A stretch of 64,000 nt of DNA from Thermophagus sp052400625 (GTDB taxonomy: Bacteria > Bacteroidota > Bacteroidia > Bacteroidales > Marinilabiliaceae): assembly GCA_052400625.1 (NCBI GenBank), contig JBQTGH010000004.1; one strand, 5' to 3'. How positions within the stretch are numbered: position 1 is the stretch's first letter; each line of letters begins with the position of its first letter. A program made the translations under genes and the position numbers. Shown here piece by piece: positions 19,466 to 27,795 of this stretch. A model generated the notes under the pieces. The model had not been told where the DNA came from and ran no database searches. It saw only the letters and a list, made by a program, of their open reading frames with translations.

Positions 19466-20977
19466 ATGGCTCAGATAAAAGGCACAATCGCGCAGGTTAT
19501 TGGACCTGTTGTTGACGTTAGTTTTGATCTGAAAGACGATCATCTTCCAAAAATCAACGAAGCCCTCGAAGTACATAGGGATAATAATAGTGTCTTAATC
19601 CTCGAGTGTGAGCAACATATTGGCGAACACACCATTCGATGTATTTCCATGGACTCCACAGATGGTCTGACCCGAGGAATGGAAGTGATTGCCACGGGCC
19701 ATCCCATCAGCATGCCGGTGGGTGAAAATGTTAAAGGACGGTTGTTAAATGTGGTGGGTCGCCCCATCGACGGACTGCCGGACATCCAAACCGAGATGCG
19801 AAGTCCTATCCATAAACCGGCTCCTGACTATGATACTCTCTCTACCGAAACCGAAATTCTTTTTACCGGCATAAAAGTGATCGACCTTATTGAACCTTAT
19901 GCCAAGGGAGGGAAAATCGGGCTGTTTGGTGGTGCCGGTGTTGGAAAAACCGTTCTCATACAGGAGTTAATCAATAACATCGCCAAAGGTTACAGCGGTT
20001 TTTCTGTTTTTGGCGGCGTGGGCGAGCGTACCCGCGAAGGGAATGACCTTCTGCGCGAAATGATTGAAGCAGGCATTGTTAATTACGGGGATGAATTTAA
20101 AAAGAGCATGGAGGCCGGTCATTGGGATCTTAACAAAGTAGATCCTGAAGCCTTAAAGCAATCCCAGGTATCGATGGTCTTCGGTCAGATGAACGAATCG
20201 CCCGGAGCTCGTGCTCGGGTGGCCCTTTCAGCACTTACCATCGCCGAAACCTTTAGAGACAGTGGTCAAAAAGAGGGGGGCGGCAATGATGTACTGCTCT
20301 TCATCGATAACATATTCCGATTCACGCAGGCCGGTTCCGAAGTTTCGGCCCTCTTGGGACGTATGCCTTCCGCAGTAGGGTATCAGCCAACCCTTTCCTC
20401 GGAAATGGGTGCCCTTCAGGAACGAATTACCTCCACCAACACAGGGTCCATTACATCGGTACAAGCGGTATACGTACCTGCCGATGACTTGACAGACCCG
20501 GCCCCGGCTACGACCTTTACGCACCTGGATGCCACAACAGTCTTAAGCCGGAAGATCGCTGAACTCGGCATTTATCCGGCGGTCGATCCTTTGGATTCCT
20601 CATCACGGATACTTACCCCGGACATTGTTGGCGATAAACATTACAAAACAACTCAGAGAGTTAAAGAGATACTGCAGAAGTACAAAGAATTACAAGATAT
20701 CATCGCCATCCTGGGGATGGAAGAACTCTCGGAAGAAGATAAACTGGTTGTCGCAAGAGCACGACGTGTCCAACGCTTCCTTTCTCAACCGTTCCACGTG
20801 GCCGAACAATTTACAGGTATTAAAGGAGAATTGGTATCTATCGAAGATACCATCAAAGGTTTCAATATGATTATGGACGGCGAAACCGACCAGTATCCCG
20901 AAGCAGCCTTCAACCTGGTAGGAACCATTGAACAGGCCATTGAGAAAGGAGAACGCATGTTAAAAGAAGCCAAATAA
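19466..20977 (+). CDS. atpD: F1F0 ATP synthase beta subunit
   Basis: Catalytic subunit of the F1 head. The 503-residue protein contains the P-loop GGAGVGKTVLIQE (near 152-164), the following GGVGERTREGNDL with the catalytic glutamate, the Walker B region DVLLFIDNIFRFTQAGSE, and the ATP-synthase signature region PAVDPLDSSSR. Only atpC follows; no other atp gene is in this window, so the operon is split, as in several Bacteroidetes. Confidence 0.98.
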   Translation: MAQIKGTIAQVIGPVVDVSFDLKDDHLPKINEALEVHRDNNSVLILECEQHIGEHTIRCISMDSTDGLTRGMEVIATGHPISMPVGENVKGRLLNVVGRPIDGLPDIQTEMRSPIHKPAPDYDTLSTETEILFTGIKVIDLIEPYAKGGKIGLFGGAGVGKTVLIQELINNIAKGYSGFSVFGGVGERTREGNDLLREMIEAGIVNYGDEFKKSMEAGHWDLNKVDPEALKQSQVSMVFGQMNESPGARARVALSALTIAETFRDSGQKEGGGNDVLLFIDNIFRFTQAGSEVSALLGRMPSAVGYQPTLSSEMGALQERITSTNTGSITSVQAVYVPADDLTDPAPATTFTHLDATTVLSRKIAELGIYPAVDPLDSSSRILTPDIVGDKHYKTTQRVKEILQKYKELQDIIAILGMEELSEEDKLVVARARRVQRFLSQPFHVAEQFTGIKGELVSIEDTIKGFNMIMDGETDQYPEAAFNLVGTIEQAIEKGERMLKEAK

Positions 20978-20990
20978 TAAATTATGAACA

Positions 20991-21266
20991 ATGGACGATC
21001 TCTATCTTGAAATAATCACTCCTGAGAAAATTCTCTATGATGGTCCCGTTGGATTGGTTGAGGTGCCCGGCGCCAAAGGGCGATTTGTATTGCTGCGCGA
21101 CCATGCCCCCATCATTTCGACGTTGGTCAGAGGAATGATCAGGGTGATTGGGAAAGATGGCTACGATCATCAGTTCTCTTGCAAAGAAGGAGTTATTGAA
21201 TGCCACGACAACCACGCGGTAATACTCATGAACGAGATGCCGGATGAAAATAAAGCCGATTTGTAA
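20991..21266 (+). CDS. atpC: F1F0 ATP synthase epsilon subunit (short form)
   Basis: Central-stalk subunit that couples F1 to the c-ring. The 91-residue protein consists of the N-terminal beta-sandwich only (LYLEIITPEKILYDGPV at the start, GRFVLLRDHAPIISTL in the middle) and lacks the C-terminal helical hairpin that in E. coli inhibits ATP hydrolysis. Short epsilon subunits are common in Bacteroidetes. It begins 13 bp after atpD. Confidence 0.95.
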   Translation: MDDLYLEIITPEKILYDGPVGLVEVPGAKGRFVLLRDHAPIISTLVRGMIRVIGKDGYDHQFSCKEGVIECHDNHAVILMNEMPDENKADL

Positions 21267-21776
21267 TTAGCCATTCGGCTTAAAAAAAGCAAAATCATTC
21301 CATCAAGACCAACATCGTTCCAGCTTTTACCAAAGAATACACTTCCCGGCACAGCTTCAATCCAATCCTTCATAGATTTCCTGTTCCCTATCTGCTGGTC
21401 AGGATTGGCACTGAGTGCCTAGCAATTTTCGATGAACTCATAATTAACCATTTGTCTGCTCCAAATCGTCTTCCACCACTTTACCCCTTGCAGCTTATTC
21501 GTTTTCCTCAGAAAACGCATTGAACATTTTTCATAAAAACATTCATGGATTAACGGGTTAGTGGCAAAGAAAGACCCTCCGAACAAACTCAGCTGAGTTA
21601 TTTTTTTTTAGAAAAAATGGTTTACAAGCGCAGGTTCCTTGATTTTTTATCGATACTAACTGTAGAGAACTGCAATTAGTAATGTTTAACTAAAACATAA
21701 CATGATGAAAAAAGTAATTACTGCTTCTGCGCGGCCAAACGAAATCGCTATATGTAAAGGCTGGCACATAATTGGG
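21267..21776. other. Intergenic region after atpC
   Basis: No gene I can support in about 510 bp. The minus strand at 21275-21373 reads a short open stretch starting MKDWIEAVPGSV that runs on into antisense atpC; it may be a decayed remnant but is not annotated. A run of ten T bases lies at 21600-21609. The plus strand is open from an ATG at 21702 into the Spy-like gene, but the 25 extra residues do not look like part of it. Confidence 0.35.
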
Positions 21777-22265
21777 ATGCTGAACCGAACCATTTCAAAA
21801 AAAATTTCGTTATTATTGGTGATGGCCTTAATGGGATCAACCGCATTAATGGCTCAAAAACAAACTTCCAGGCGACCTGTTCAAAAAGAGAGACCCTCCT
21901 CCGAAGAAATCATTCAGCAAAAAGTGGATAGGATGACCGAAAAACTGAACCTGACAGAAGAACAAAGTGCCGAAATAAAAGCCCTGATGGAAAAACATCA
22001 ACAAATCATGGATGAAGATAACAAAGCGTTTCAGGAAATAATGAAACAGCACCGGGAAAAAATGAAGAATAATAGAGAAGCCTTGGATGAAGACATTAAA
22101 TCTTCTCTAAATGAAGAACAGCTTAAGGCCTATGAAGAAATGAAAGAGAATGCCCGCAAACGCTTTCAAAAAGAGGCCAGGTCAAAGTTTCGGCAACGCC
22201 ATGCGCCATCAGAAGATCAAAGACTCAGACAACCACGATCTGTTCCGGAAAATACAGAAGAATAA
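21777..22265 (+). CDS. Periplasmic Spy/CpxP-like protein
   Basis: Small periplasmic helical protein of the Spy/CpxP/ZraP kind, a group of envelope-stress chaperones and metal-responsive proteins. The ATG at 21777 is chosen because it opens a clean signal peptide (KKISLLLVMALMGSTALMAQ); an in-frame ATG at 21702 would bury it. The 162-residue product is then almost all helix, with the LTxxQ-like motif LNLTEEQSAEIKALMEKHQQ near 60-79, a second copy-like segment LNEEQLKAYEEM, and a basic C-terminus. It starts the stress cluster, 34 bp ahead of the sigma-factor gene. Confidence 0.7.
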   Translation: MLNRTISKKISLLLVMALMGSTALMAQKQTSRRPVQKERPSSEEIIQQKVDRMTEKLNLTEEQSAEIKALMEKHQQIMDEDNKAFQEIMKQHREKMKNNREALDEDIKSSLNEEQLKAYEEMKENARKRFQKEARSKFRQRHAPSEDQRLRQPRSVPENTEE

Positions 22266-22299
22266 ACCCCTGTTCTTAATTCTTTAAAGCCGACTGTTT

Positions 22300-22869
22300 T
22301 TGAATGATGATATTATTATAAAAAAGCTTAGGGAGAAGAAAGAACAGGCCTTTGCCACCCTCCTGAACCATTACCGCAGGAGGGTGGTTAATATTTGCTT
22401 TGGATTTGTGCGCAACGAACAGGATGCCGAAGAAATTGCTCAGGAAGTTTTTTTGGAAGTATACCGAACCATTGATAAATTTAACGGCGAAGTTCCTTTA
22501 AAGGTCTGGCTCTATAGACTCTCCACGCAAAGGAGCATCGATTTTATCCGAACAAAAACAAGGAAAAAACGATGGTCGGGACTGAAAAATCTATTCTTAG
22601 ACGATGATAACCACTGGCAGTTGTCTGGCGATTCGGATGCTTCGCAACAGATGGAGACCAAAGAGCTTGCGCAATTACTGGCAACGGTTATTGCCCGATT
22701 GCCGGAACGACAACAAAAAGCCTTTATCCTATCACGAAACGAAGGCCTTTCCAACGCCGAAATTGGTAAAGTTTTAAACTCGACCGAATCCGCCGTCGAA
22801 TCACTCATAAGCCGTGCCAACCGACGTTTAAGAGAATTACTCAACAATTATTACAATAGCCGGTCATGA
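22300..22869 (+). CDS. ECF-family RNA polymerase sigma factor
   Basis: Directs RNA polymerase to a specific stress regulon. The 189-residue protein has sigma region 2 (about 18-90, with FGFVRNEQDAEEIAQEVFLE) and region 4 (about 128-178, LPERQQKAFILSRNEGLSNA and the helix-turn-helix ending SAVESLISRANRRLREL). The only reasonable start is TTG at 22300: an in-frame TAA lies at 22285 and no ATG occurs in frame near the N-terminus. The next gene overlaps the stop codon by 4 bp (ATGA), so the two are translationally coupled. The neighbours suggest envelope or metal stress as the signal. Confidence 0.9.
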   Translation: MNDDIIIKKLREKKEQAFATLLNHYRRRVVNICFGFVRNEQDAEEIAQEVFLEVYRTIDKFNGEVPLKVWLYRLSTQRSIDFIRTKTRKKRWSGLKNLFLDDDNHWQLSGDSDASQQMETKELAQLLATVIARLPERQQKAFILSRNEGLSNAEIGKVLNSTESAVESLISRANRRLRELLNNYYNSRS

Positions 22870-23213
22870 AGCCAAAAGAAAAAACAAACCAAAAAGTAGA
22901 AGAGATAATGCACCATCTCAACCACCCCCCTTTTTATGGCGGAACCGATCAACTGGATGAACGAATCTTAAAAACCATCCAACAGGAAAACAGCTTGATC
23001 ATCTCGCCTTATGTTCAGAATATTGCTGGATGGGCGGCAATAGTGATGTTGTTAATAAACATCTCTCTGTTCGTTTATAAGGATCTATCCGTTTCGGCAG
23101 AAAGTCAGGATATCGATTTCTTTTTGGAAAACTACAGTTTAACTTCGTCTTCCGACTGGCAAACTTATTTCACAGTGGATGAATTAGAAACAACATTTGC
23201 AAATGAAAAATAA
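22866..23213 (+). CDS. Small single-pass membrane protein, probable anti-sigma factor
   Basis: A 115-residue protein with a short cytoplasmic N-terminus of about 50 residues, one membrane helix (IAGWAAIVMLLINISLFVY, about 54-72) and an acidic periplasmic tail. No zinc-binding HxxxCxxC motif is present. Its 4-bp overlap with the sigma factor gene, topology and size make an anti-sigma role the best guess, in the style of CnrY-type proteins. Sequence alone does not prove it. Confidence 0.6.
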   Translation: MKPKEKTNQKVEEIMHHLNHPPFYGGTDQLDERILKTIQQENSLIISPYVQNIAGWAAIVMLLINISLFVYKDLSVSAESQDIDFFLENYSLTSSSDWQTYFTVDELETTFANEK

Positions 23214-23706
23214 AGAAAAATATATTTTAGTTGCTGTCATTGTGCTCATTGTGTTGAATATCTTCTCATGGGGATTGTTATGGCATAGTGATTCCCCGCA
23301 AAAAAAGGAGGTCTCCACACCCCGGAACGAAGCGTCCTTCTCCAGAACCGGCAATTTTCTGACCCGGAAATTGGGGTTTAACGATCTTCAGGTACAAGAA
23401 TTTCAAAAAATGCAGAAGAAGCATTTTGCCCAATTGCGCAAATATGAACAACAATATAAATTGCTCAGAGATGACTATGTGACCCTGGCCGTTAGTACTG
23501 ACTTTGATACTCACAAAGCCGATTCTATTTTTTATGAAATGGGACAAATAAACAGTAAAATACAAAAGGCCAACTGGTTGCACTTTCGTTCCATTTACCA
23601 ACTTTGCGATGAGCACCAAAAACAAGAATTTCGCCAATTAATTCTCAAATTGAATAAGCGGAACAAAAGAGACAGACGAAACTCATCATTCCCCTCCACA
23701 CACTAA
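23203..23706 (+). CDS. Membrane-anchored Spy-like periplasmic protein (possible sensor)
   Basis: A 167-residue protein with an uncleaved-looking N-terminal membrane helix (YILVAVIVLIVLNIFSWGLL) and a periplasmic all-helical domain containing LGFNDLQVQEFQKMQKKHF and a second long helix pair, as in the Spy/CnrX fold. ATG 23203 is preferred to the upstream in-frame TTG at 23197. It overlaps the preceding gene by 11 bp and completes the four-gene module. By analogy with CnrX, a membrane-tethered member of this fold that controls an ECF sigma factor, it may be the periplasmic sensor; this is inference. Confidence 0.6.
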   Translation: MKNKEKYILVAVIVLIVLNIFSWGLLWHSDSPQKKEVSTPRNEASFSRTGNFLTRKLGFNDLQVQEFQKMQKKHFAQLRKYEQQYKLLRDDYVTLAVSTDFDTHKADSIFYEMGQINSKIQKANWLHFRSIYQLCDEHQKQEFRQLILKLNKRNKRDRRNSSFPSTH

Positions 23707-24045
23707 ATCAAACCATTATTGCTACAAAACAAAGATTACACAGCTTTCATGAATTTCTACCCCCCAATCAGCAGACTGAATTCGCTTTCACACATGGTGC
23801 CATGAAATGCTGAAGCCGCCATTCACAATGCTGTAACTTATGATGACTCTTGCCGAGACTCGTTATCCCATTCCCGGAACATTATCTCTTTCGAGTGCAA
23901 GGACTGTCTTGCAAAATAATTTTCCCTGCACTTTCCTGTTATTTGTCCCCAGTTTCCCTATTTTTGTAAAATGTGATCAGTAAATAACCGGGAAGTGCAT
24001 GGCTTAAAAAAAACAATAATGGCCGAAGCATTTTCATAAAACTCA
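23707..24045. other. Intergenic region before the surface-glycan genes
   Basis: No gene or RNA recognised in 339 bp. A -7-like TATTTTTG at 23959-23966 lies about 80 bp before the DUF4254 gene and is the likely promoter element, though no -33 TTTG sits at the expected distance. Confidence 0.35.
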
Positions 24046-24660
24046 ATGGACATGACATTTAGCGCTATCTGTAACAAAATCTTTAACGAGACCACGCAAC
24101 ATTATCACGAGTTTGACAACGTGGATGCCATTCCTCAAAACCCATATAAAGAGGGCACTATTGATTATCTGCTTTTCAAAAAAAACTGGATCGATGCGGT
24201 ACAATGGCACCTTGAAGACATCATTCGCGATCCGGAAATTCAACCCGGTGAAGCCTTGAAAATCAAACGCCGCATTGACCACTCAAATCAAGACCGCACA
24301 GACTTGGTGGAATCGATTGATGACTTCTTCATGGATAAGTATAAAGATGTAAAAGTAGCTTCCGATGCTACCATCAACACCGAAAGCCCCGCATGGGCCA
24401 TTGATCGCCTCTCCATTCTGGCCCTCAAAATCTATCACATGCAGCAGGAAGTGGAGCGCACCGATGCCTCACCCGAGCATTTGCAAAAGTGTAATTTAAA
24501 ACTTTCTGTGTTGCTTCAGCAAAGAGAAGATCTCAGTGCTGCCATCGACCAGCTCATCGCCGATATTGAAGCCGGACGTAAATACATGAAGACCTACAAA
24601 CAGATGAAAATGTACAACGATCCTTCCCTTAATCCCGTTCTTTATAAAACCAAAAAGTAA
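24046..24660 (+). CDS. DUF4254 family protein
   Basis: A 204-residue soluble, helix-rich protein of the DUF4254 family, whose function is not known. The N-terminal half (FKKNWIDAVQWHLEDIIRDP, about 45-64) and the IKRRIDHSNQDRTDLVESID segment are the most characteristic parts. No signal peptide or membrane segment is visible. It lies 16 bp before a GT9 heptosyltransferase-like gene, an arrangement I know from other Bacteroidetes, which points to a role connected with LPS-core synthesis. The start could equally be ATG 24052. Confidence 0.7.
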   Translation: MDMTFSAICNKIFNETTQHYHEFDNVDAIPQNPYKEGTIDYLLFKKNWIDAVQWHLEDIIRDPEIQPGEALKIKRRIDHSNQDRTDLVESIDDFFMDKYKDVKVASDATINTESPAWAIDRLSILALKIYHMQQEVERTDASPEHLQKCNLKLSVLLQQREDLSAAIDQLIADIEAGRKYMKTYKQMKMYNDPSLNPVLYKTKK

Positions 24661-24676
24661 CCCCTTAAACCCGTTA

Positions 24677-25768
24677 ATGCCGCAGCCTGTGACTCAAAAT
24701 AAAAGAATTCTTGTGTTTCGTTTTAGCGCCTTGGGCGATGTAGCCATGACAATCCCTGTTCTTTGGTCATTCTCAAGGCACTATTCTGATTATGAGATAT
24801 GGTTTGTTTCCCGCCCCTTTGCAAAAGACTTGGTAGAACCAATTCCCAACATCCGGTTTTTCCCCATCGATTTAAAAGATCGCCACAATGGTCTTAGGGG
24901 GCTTTTTCGCCTTTTCCGTGAACTGAAAAAAAGTGGAGGATTCGAAGCAGTGGTCGATCTTCACGGGGTCCTCAGAACCCACATCCTAACCCTTCTGTTT
25001 CGACTTTCGGGAGTCAAAACGGCACAAATAAATAAAGGTCGAAAAGAAAAAGAGGCATTAACACGGAAGAACAATAAAATATTCAAGCCTCTTCCCTCGA
25101 CCGTATCAAGATATCAAGCGACGTTTCAAAAAGCGGGGTTTGTATTCGAGATGGTTTCTTTTCCCGGAAAAAAACTTTACGATAGTGAGCAACTAATTTC
25201 AAATAATGCGTCTGACAATCGGACTAAAGAGATCGCCGCTTTGTTCACCGGTTCGGAAAAAGACCTTACTATAGGCATTGCCCCTTTTGCACGACACCAA
25301 TGGAAGATGTGGCCCTTAGACAAAATGTGGGACCTCATCAGCCGCTTAGACAACGGAAACAACCAAATTATTCTATTTGGTGGCAGAGGGGAAGAACAAA
25401 ATAAGCTGGAGGAGTGGGCTGCTCAATTGAAAAAAGGAACTACTTTTGCCGGGCAACTGAGTCTGGGCGAAGAATTACGATTAATGGCAAAACTTGACGT
25501 AATGATATCCATGGATTCTGCGAACATGCATCTGGCATCATTGGCCGGAACACGGGTTGTTAGTATCTGGGGTGCCACCCACCCCTATGCAGGATTTTAC
25601 GGTATTGGACAAGAGCTCGAAGATGCGGTTCAAACAGACTTGGAGTGCCGGCCTTGCTCGGTTTTCGGAAACAAGCCTTGCCACAGAGGTGATTTTGCCT
25701 GCATGATGCGCATTACACCCCAATTAATTCTGAAAAAAGTCACCAATAAAATTGTATCACCCCAATGA
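24677..25768 (+). CDS. Glycosyltransferase family 9 (heptosyltransferase-like)
   Basis: Likely adds a heptose or other sugar to the LPS core on the cytoplasmic face. The 363-residue protein is a GT-B fold: the N-terminal half starts RILVFRFSALGDVAMTIPVL (about 9-28), the pattern of ADP-heptose:LPS transferases, and the C-terminal half has FGGRGEE, MISMDSANMHLASLAGTRVV and WGATHPYAGF, which form the donor site. Its stop codon overlaps the GT4 start by 4 bp. Acceptor and sugar are not determinable here. Confidence 0.88.
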   Translation: MPQPVTQNKRILVFRFSALGDVAMTIPVLWSFSRHYSDYEIWFVSRPFAKDLVEPIPNIRFFPIDLKDRHNGLRGLFRLFRELKKSGGFEAVVDLHGVLRTHILTLLFRLSGVKTAQINKGRKEKEALTRKNNKIFKPLPSTVSRYQATFQKAGFVFEMVSFPGKKLYDSEQLISNNASDNRTKEIAALFTGSEKDLTIGIAPFARHQWKMWPLDKMWDLISRLDNGNNQIILFGGRGEEQNKLEEWAAQLKKGTTFAGQLSLGEELRLMAKLDVMISMDSANMHLASLAGTRVVSIWGATHPYAGFYGIGQELEDAVQTDLECRPCSVFGNKPCHRGDFACMMRITPQLILKKVTNKIVSPQ

Positions 25769-26856
25769 ACATTGTATTAATCAATTCTATTGGTAAAAAC
25801 AAATGGGGTGGTGGCGAAAAATGGATGGTAATGGCTGCCTCAGGCCTCCTATCCCGGGGACATAACGTCGTTACCATTTGTCGAAAAAAGTCCCTACTGG
25901 CTCAAAAAGCCCGCCAACAAAATATTCCCGTTAAGGAAATTGCGGCCAATTCCGATTTGGACGTCATGACATGCATTCAGTTTTGTCGCTTCTTTAAAGC
26001 CTACAAACCGGATGTGGTCATTGGTTGCCAAAATAAAGACTGGAGAGTCGCCTCTTTTGCCCTGAAACTTATCGGTTCAAATGCAAAAGTCTATTCCCGG
26101 CAGGGCCTTCAGCTCCTTAAAAACAGCTGGTGGTATAAGTGGACAATAAAAACATTTTGTCACGGCATTATTACCAACACCAATACCATCAAAGAGTATT
26201 ATGACTCATTTCTGCCTGTAGAGCCAGGATTTGTTAAAGTCGTCTATAACGGTGTGGAAGAAATTCCCCAAAACATTCCCCCTTTTGATTATTCAAAACA
26301 CCTGCCTCCCGACGAAAAGAATCCGTTGATTGTCTTATCCACCGGTCGGCTGGCCAAACAAAAAGGTTTTAAGTACCTTATTTCTGCTGCGGCACAAATA
26401 ATAAAGCGCCATCCTCATGTCTATTTCTTTCTGGCCGGACAGGGAAAATTAGAAGCAAAGCTTAAGCAGCAAATTAATCAACTGGGCATTAGTAGGAATT
26501 TTATCTTATTGGGATTCTTCGAGAATATCCACCCCCTGCTGAAAAATGCCGACCTCTTTGTTTTTTCATCCCTGTATGAGGGCATGCCCAACGCCATCCT
26601 TGAGGCGATGGCTCATGGATTGCCCGTGGTATCGACCAATGTCAACGGCATTTCGGAATTGATTCAAAACGGCATCAACGGATACACCGTAGCACCCGCC
26701 GATGTCCCTCAGCTGGCAAAAACCATGGAATATGTAATCAATAACATGGAAGAAATCAAAAACAACAGCCGTCAAAGTGGACAACTTGTTTTGCAAAATT
26801 TCTCAGTACAAACGATGGTGGAGAAGCTGGATAAGATCATTACGAACCAACGCTGA
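25765..26856 (+). CDS. Glycosyltransferase family 4
   Basis: GT-B retaining glycosyltransferase, 363 residues, probably acting on LPS or another surface glycan. The N-terminal domain opens with NIVLINSIGKNKWGGGEKWM and the C-terminal domain has LSTGRLAKQKGFKYLISAAA and the GT4 hallmark SSLYEGMPNAILEAMAHGLP (the E-x7-E element). It is translationally coupled to the GT9 gene and converges with the LicD-like gene, leaving only 7 bp between the stops. Confidence 0.9.
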   Translation: MNIVLINSIGKNKWGGGEKWMVMAASGLLSRGHNVVTICRKKSLLAQKARQQNIPVKEIAANSDLDVMTCIQFCRFFKAYKPDVVIGCQNKDWRVASFALKLIGSNAKVYSRQGLQLLKNSWWYKWTIKTFCHGIITNTNTIKEYYDSFLPVEPGFVKVVYNGVEEIPQNIPPFDYSKHLPPDEKNPLIVLSTGRLAKQKGFKYLISAAAQIIKRHPHVYFFLAGQGKLEAKLKQQINQLGISRNFILLGFFENIHPLLKNADLFVFSSLYEGMPNAILEAMAHGLPVVSTNVNGISELIQNGINGYTVAPADVPQLAKTMEYVINNMEEIKNNSRQSGQLVLQNFSVQTMVEKLDKIITNQR

Positions 26857-26863
26857 TTCAGGG

Positions 26864-27487
26864 CTATTCGGCTAAGTCAACAATTGTTTTTTCATTTTTA
26901 GCGCAATCCCATTCCTTAACGGGGACCGACCAATCACCAAACTTTTCGGTAAGATAGTCCTTATAATTTGACGGCACCATAATATCACGCCCCAAATATT
27001 CTATACTGTCATACCGGTCGTGATATTTGTTGGAAACTCTCATTATCTTTTCTTTGGCCTGCCAATAATGATACTCACCATCGGATTGTTTTACAAAGAT
27101 ATCACAGACGACATGGTCCCTTTTCCCAAAAAAGATCCATTCCTTGGCTAAATAGGGCAAAATAGGTTTCACTTTAATAACGGTAACATCCCCCTTTTTA
27201 AAAGGACCAATATTCTTTCTACTTTTTCTCACCGAAAGTTTATAGCCCTTCAAAAAAAAATGCCATCGTAACTCCCTTAATTTTTTCAATTCAGAATGAT
27301 TAATAGAGAAATCAATGTCATGATCCCAGGGAAGTAAATTTCTATCCCTTACAACTCCAAGCAACGTTCCGCCTTCCAAAAAATAAGGGACATCAAAATG
27401 ATCCAAAACGTCCACCAATTTTAAAAAAAACAATAACGCCGTGCGATGATTTTTTTTGTTTCTAAAATCAAAACCAGTTTTTGCCAT
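26864..27487 (-). CDS. LicD-family phosphotransferase-like protein
   Basis: LicD-type proteins belong to the nucleotidyltransferase fold and transfer phospho-alditols such as phosphocholine onto surface sugars. The 207-residue protein has the family core GGTLLGVVRDRNLLPWDHDI (residues 39-58), with metal-binding aspartates at D55, D57 and D59. No signal peptide or membrane helix. It is divergent from a LicC-like cytidylyltransferase and near a CDP-alditol transferase, and these make a consistent set. What moiety is moved is unknown. Confidence 0.75.
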   Translation of the reverse strand: MAKTGFDFRNKKNHRTALLFFLKLVDVLDHFDVPYFLEGGTLLGVVRDRNLLPWDHDIDFSINHSELKKLRELRWHFFLKGYKLSVRKSRKNIGPFKKGDVTVIKVKPILPYLAKEWIFFGKRDHVVCDIFVKQSDGEYHYWQAKEKIMRVSNKYHDRYDSIEYLGRDIMVPSNYKDYLTEKFGDWSVPVKEWDCAKNEKTIVDLAE

Positions 27488-27511
27488 TATTTATTATGTA
27501 TTCATATCTTG

Positions 27512-27519
27512 CAAAGATA
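27512..27519 (-). promoter_or_regulatory. -7 promoter element of the LicD-like gene
   Basis: TATCTTTGCA on the minus strand (-7 core at 27512-27519) lies 25 bp before the start codon. This extended TAnnTTTGCA form is frequent in Bacteroidetes promoters. No -33 TTTG is seen at 19 bp. Confidence 0.4.
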
Positions 27520-27573
27520 ATTACATACCCCGATAAACCCCCTCTTTCCGCCAATTAAATTAATATTATTTTG

Positions 27574-27581
27574 TACTTTTG
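27574..27581 (+). promoter_or_regulatory. Possible -7 promoter element toward the cytidylyltransferase
   Basis: TACTTTTG matches TAnnTTTG and lies back to back with the minus-strand element at 27512. Transcription would run through a possible 35-codon reading frame before reaching the cytidylyltransferase gene at 27796. Confidence 0.3.
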
Positions 27582-27592
27582 TGAAAGAAGAA

Positions 27593-27700
27593 ATGATCGC
27601 AAACTTGTTGATTTTTGTGGTCCTTTCAATAATTCCGTATTTTCAAACCGGGATGGTAGTGGTTATTACTAAATCTCATAAAAGCATTCAGACAAAGTGA
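27593..27700 (+). CDS. Possible small membrane protein (35 residues)
   Basis: ATG at 27593 opens 35 codons ending at TGA 27700: a hydrophobic stretch (ANLLIFVVLSIIPYF) followed by a polar basic tail (KSHKSIQTK). It lies just after a possible promoter element and before the cytidylyltransferase gene. It may be a real small protein, a leader peptide, or chance; I recognise no homologue. Confidence 0.2.
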   Translation: MIANLLIFVVLSIIPYFQTGMVVVITKSHKSIQTK

Positions 27701-27795
27701 AGTTGCCCTTTACAGAAAATGCCAACTTAAAGATATCGTAACGTGATTCAATAGTATTGGATCCACTTTCATTAAATCAATCAATTTATAGACTC

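Noticed and set aside
21275..21373. Minus-strand stretch starting MKDWIEAVPGSV with VGLDGMILL, vaguely like the start of a PAS-domain protein
   Set aside because: The likeness is only from memory, the frame soon runs into antisense atpC, and no further PAS motif is seen; too weak to call a pseudogene.
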